This document shows, piece by piece, positions 62,523-64,000 of a stretch of 64,000 bases of DNA (position 1 is its first letter; each line of letters starts with the position of its first letter). The position numbers and the translations under genes were made by a program. Source of the stretch: Thermohalobaculum sp963721105 (GTDB lineage: Bacteria; Pseudomonadota; Alphaproteobacteria; Rhodobacterales; Rhodobacteraceae); the NCBI GenBank assembly GCA_963721105.1, contig CAVRHY010000017.1, positions 206,403 through 270,402 on the forward strand. The letters run 5' to 3'. The notes beneath the pieces were generated by a model. That model did not search any database. It was not told the DNA's origin and was given only the letters and a program-made list of their open reading frames with translations.

Positions 62523-63628
62523 CAGAGGATGCCGGAGCGGATCAGCCCCTCGGCGATGTCGCGGAAGGCGGCGGCCTGCGGGCTGTTCGGTTTCGACGCG
62601 ACGATGGGCGCGCCGCCGTCGCCGGCCTCGCGGATCGCGCGGTCGAGCGGGATCGCGCCAAGGAAGGGGACGCCGATGCGGTCGGCCTCGCGCTCGGCGC
62701 CGCCATGGCCGAAGATGTGCTCCTCGTGGCCGCAGTTCGAGCAGATGTGCGTCGACATGTTCTCGATCAGGCCGAGCACGGGGGTGTTGGTCTTGTGGAA
62801 CATGTCGAGCGCCTTGCGCACGTCGAGGAGCGCGATGTCCTGCGGCGTCGAGACGACGATGGCGCCGGTGACCTCGGCCTTCTGGGAGAGCGTCAGCTGG
62901 ACGTCGCCGGTGCCGGGCGGCAGGTCGACGAGGAGCGCGTCGAGGCGGCCCCACTGGACCTGGTTCAGAAGCTGCGTCAGCGCGCCGATCAGCATCGGGC
63001 CGCGCCAGATGACGGCCTCGTTCTCGGGCACCATGAAGCCGATCGACATGCAGGTGACGCCGTGGTTCCGGAGCGGCAGGATGGTCGTGCCGTCGGGCGA
63101 GGAGGGGCGGCCCGAGATGCCCATCATGCGCGGCTGCGAGGGGCCGTAGACGTCGGCGTCGAGCAGGCCGATGCGCTTGCCGGCGGCGGCGAGCGCCACG
63201 GCGAGGTTGGCCGAGACGGTCGACTTGCCGACGCCGCCCTTGCCCGACGCGATGGCGATGACGTGCTCGACGCCGGGGATGCGCTTGTCGGCGGGCTCGG
63301 CGGGCTTGCGCTTGCCGCCGATGCCGAGGTCTGGGGCCGGGCCCTTGGGCGTCGAGCGGCGCGACGGCGTCGGCTCGGCCGAGTGCGCGGTCAGGAGGGC
63401 GTTGACGCGGGTCACGCCCTCCAGCGCCTCGACGGCGGACTGGGCGGCGGCGCGGAGCGGCTCGGCCTGCTCGCCGAGCGCCGGGTCGACCTCGATGACG
63501 AAGTTGACGCCGCCCTCGTCGCCGACGGTGACGGCCTTGACCATGCCGGCGGCGACGATGTCGCGTCCGGTGCCGGGGTCGACGATCCGGGCGAGCGTGC
63601 CGAGGATGTCGTCGCGGGTGGGCTTCAT
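62522..63628 (-). CDS. mrp: Mrp/NBP35-family iron-sulfur carrier P-loop ATPase
   Basis: 368 aa. N-terminal MIP18-like (DUF59) domain (residues ~1-85), variable linker, then the ATPase: deviant Walker A ASGKGGVGKSTVSANLA, GLLDADVYGPSQPRMMG, LLVDLPPGTGDVQLTL, and cluster-binding CSNCG in ENMSTHICSNCGHEEHIFG. Delivers Fe-S clusters. Start ATG (MKPTRDDILG) overlaps the preceding small gene's stop. Confidence 0.94.
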   Translation of the reverse strand: MKPTRDDILGTLARIVDPGTGRDIVAAGMVKAVTVGDEGGVNFVIEVDPALGEQAEPLRAAAQSAVEALEGVTRVNALLTAHSAEPTPSRRSTPKGPAPDLGIGGKRKPAEPADKRIPGVEHVIAIASGKGGVGKSTVSANLAVALAAAGKRIGLLDADVYGPSQPRMMGISGRPSSPDGTTILPLRNHGVTCMSIGFMVPENEAVIWRGPMLIGALTQLLNQVQWGRLDALLVDLPPGTGDVQLTLSQKAEVTGAIVVSTPQDIALLDVRKALDMFHKTNTPVLGLIENMSTHICSNCGHEEHIFGHGGAEREADRIGVPFLGAIPLDRAIREAGDGGAPIVASKPNSPQAAAFRDIAEGLIRSGIL

Positions 63629-63820
63629 TCGGCCTCGCCGATCTTGATCACGCCCTCGACGGTGTGGCGTCAGGCCGAGCTCCTCGACCGTCAGCACGAC
63701 CTTCGCGTGCAGCGGGCCGGAGGGGTTCTTGGCGCGCACGGCCTCCTCGATCTGCTGCTGCGAGGTCACGCCGACCTGCTTGAGGAACTTGCGCATCGAC
63801 ATGTTGAAAGCGTCGTCCAT
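63625..63820 (-). CDS. Small conserved protein upstream of mrp (one frame break; possibly DUF6494)
   Basis: About 65 aa: MDDAFNMSMRKFLKQVGVTSQQ, AVRAKNPSGPLHAKVVLTVEELGLT, then after a shift near 63670 HTVEGVIKIGEAE. The stop overlaps mrp's ATG (ATGA). Resembles a small alphaproteobacterial family I recall as DUF6494. First gene of the coupled operon. Confidence 0.65.
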
Positions 63821-64000
63821 GACGGGCCTCGCCGGTTTCCGGGGGAATTGGCCTCTAGCTGCGGCTGCGGCGGTCGCCTGTCAAGGCCGGGGAGGGGAGG
63901 GAGTGGGCTGAAGCGCGATGGTGGCCGGGTCGTCTATGCAGCTGGAGCGGGGCCGAGGGATCGACCGACGAAGATGAGCCTGGTCAGGCCACCAGCCGGC
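63821..64000. other. Upstream region of the mrp operon
   Basis: 180 bp to the window edge with no supported gene. It should contain the operon promoter, but I can name no box in it. Confidence 0.4.

Overview
The window is a very GC-rich chromosomal segment (roughly 70% by eye) from an alphaproteobacterium. The evidence is the block ruvC-ruvA-ruvB ... ybgC-tolQRAB-pal-cpoB-tilS-ftsH, plus DUF1127, DUF2927, DUF1194, a Tad-type pilus-associated protein, phosphatidylcholine synthase and a COG4664-type TRAP transporter. Together these fit Rhodobacterales-like lineages best; genus cannot be decided from the sequence. No rRNA, tRNA, CRISPR array, transposase or prophage gene was seen.

Layout. 0.2-5.7 kb (minus): UvrD/PcrA helicase followed by two tandem TrkH potassium-uptake subunits. 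5.8-11.6 kb: OYE-family flavin oxidoreductase, MsrA, a Tad-like protein divergent from PrmA, and a double-DUF1127 protein. 11.8-14.2 kb: ruvCAB. 14.2-18.3 kb: a frame-broken repeat/membrane protein facing a frame-broken kinase-aminotransferase fusion. 18.7-28.4 kb: YbgC, the Tol-Pal envelope system, TilS and FtsH, closed by a strong terminator. 28.5-34.7 kb: a paraoxonase-like protein facing a sugar-acid operon (TRAP dctP-dctQ-dctM plus UxaA-type dehydratase). 34.9-38.8 kb: two overlapping microORFs, an SRAP/HMCES protein, and three consecutive DUF2927 paralogues. 38.9-41.2 kb: an SPFH/GYF protein coupled to a zinc-ribbon membrane protein. 41.2-46.7 kb: FMO-like monooxygenase, SDR, OtsA, an ABM-fold protein, an AhpD-like protein and a YdcH-like protein. 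46.8-57.2 kb: small lipoprotein and membrane protein, DUF1194, sulfotransferase, VOC protein, DacB, NadD, MarR-GNAT fusion, PcsA, PPK2, AGCS symporter and UspA. 57.4-59.1 kb: EttA. 59.1-61.3 kb: a low-GC island (about 47% GC by hand count) and a repeat-rich non-coding zone flanking a second copy of the small lipoprotein family. 61.3-63.8 kb: a translationally coupled operon of a small protein, Mrp, a biotin/lipoate-ligase-like protein and a small conserved protein.

A property of the whole window is the number of single-base frame breaks inside otherwise well-conserved genes (msrA, tolA, dacB, ppk2, AGCS, uspA, MarR-GNAT, DUF1194, aminotransferase and others), many in G/C runs. Conserved residues continue in the next frame across each break, so I read most of them as assembly or sequencing indels rather than gene decay. 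Coordinates of those genes span the whole reconstructed reading frame.

The most interesting leads are the coupled SPFH/zinc-ribbon pair (resembling Bacillus YdjI/YdjG), the DUF2927 triplet, the dispersed pair of small lipoproteins, the two coupled microORFs, the AT-rich island gene, and several palindromes placed at promoters.
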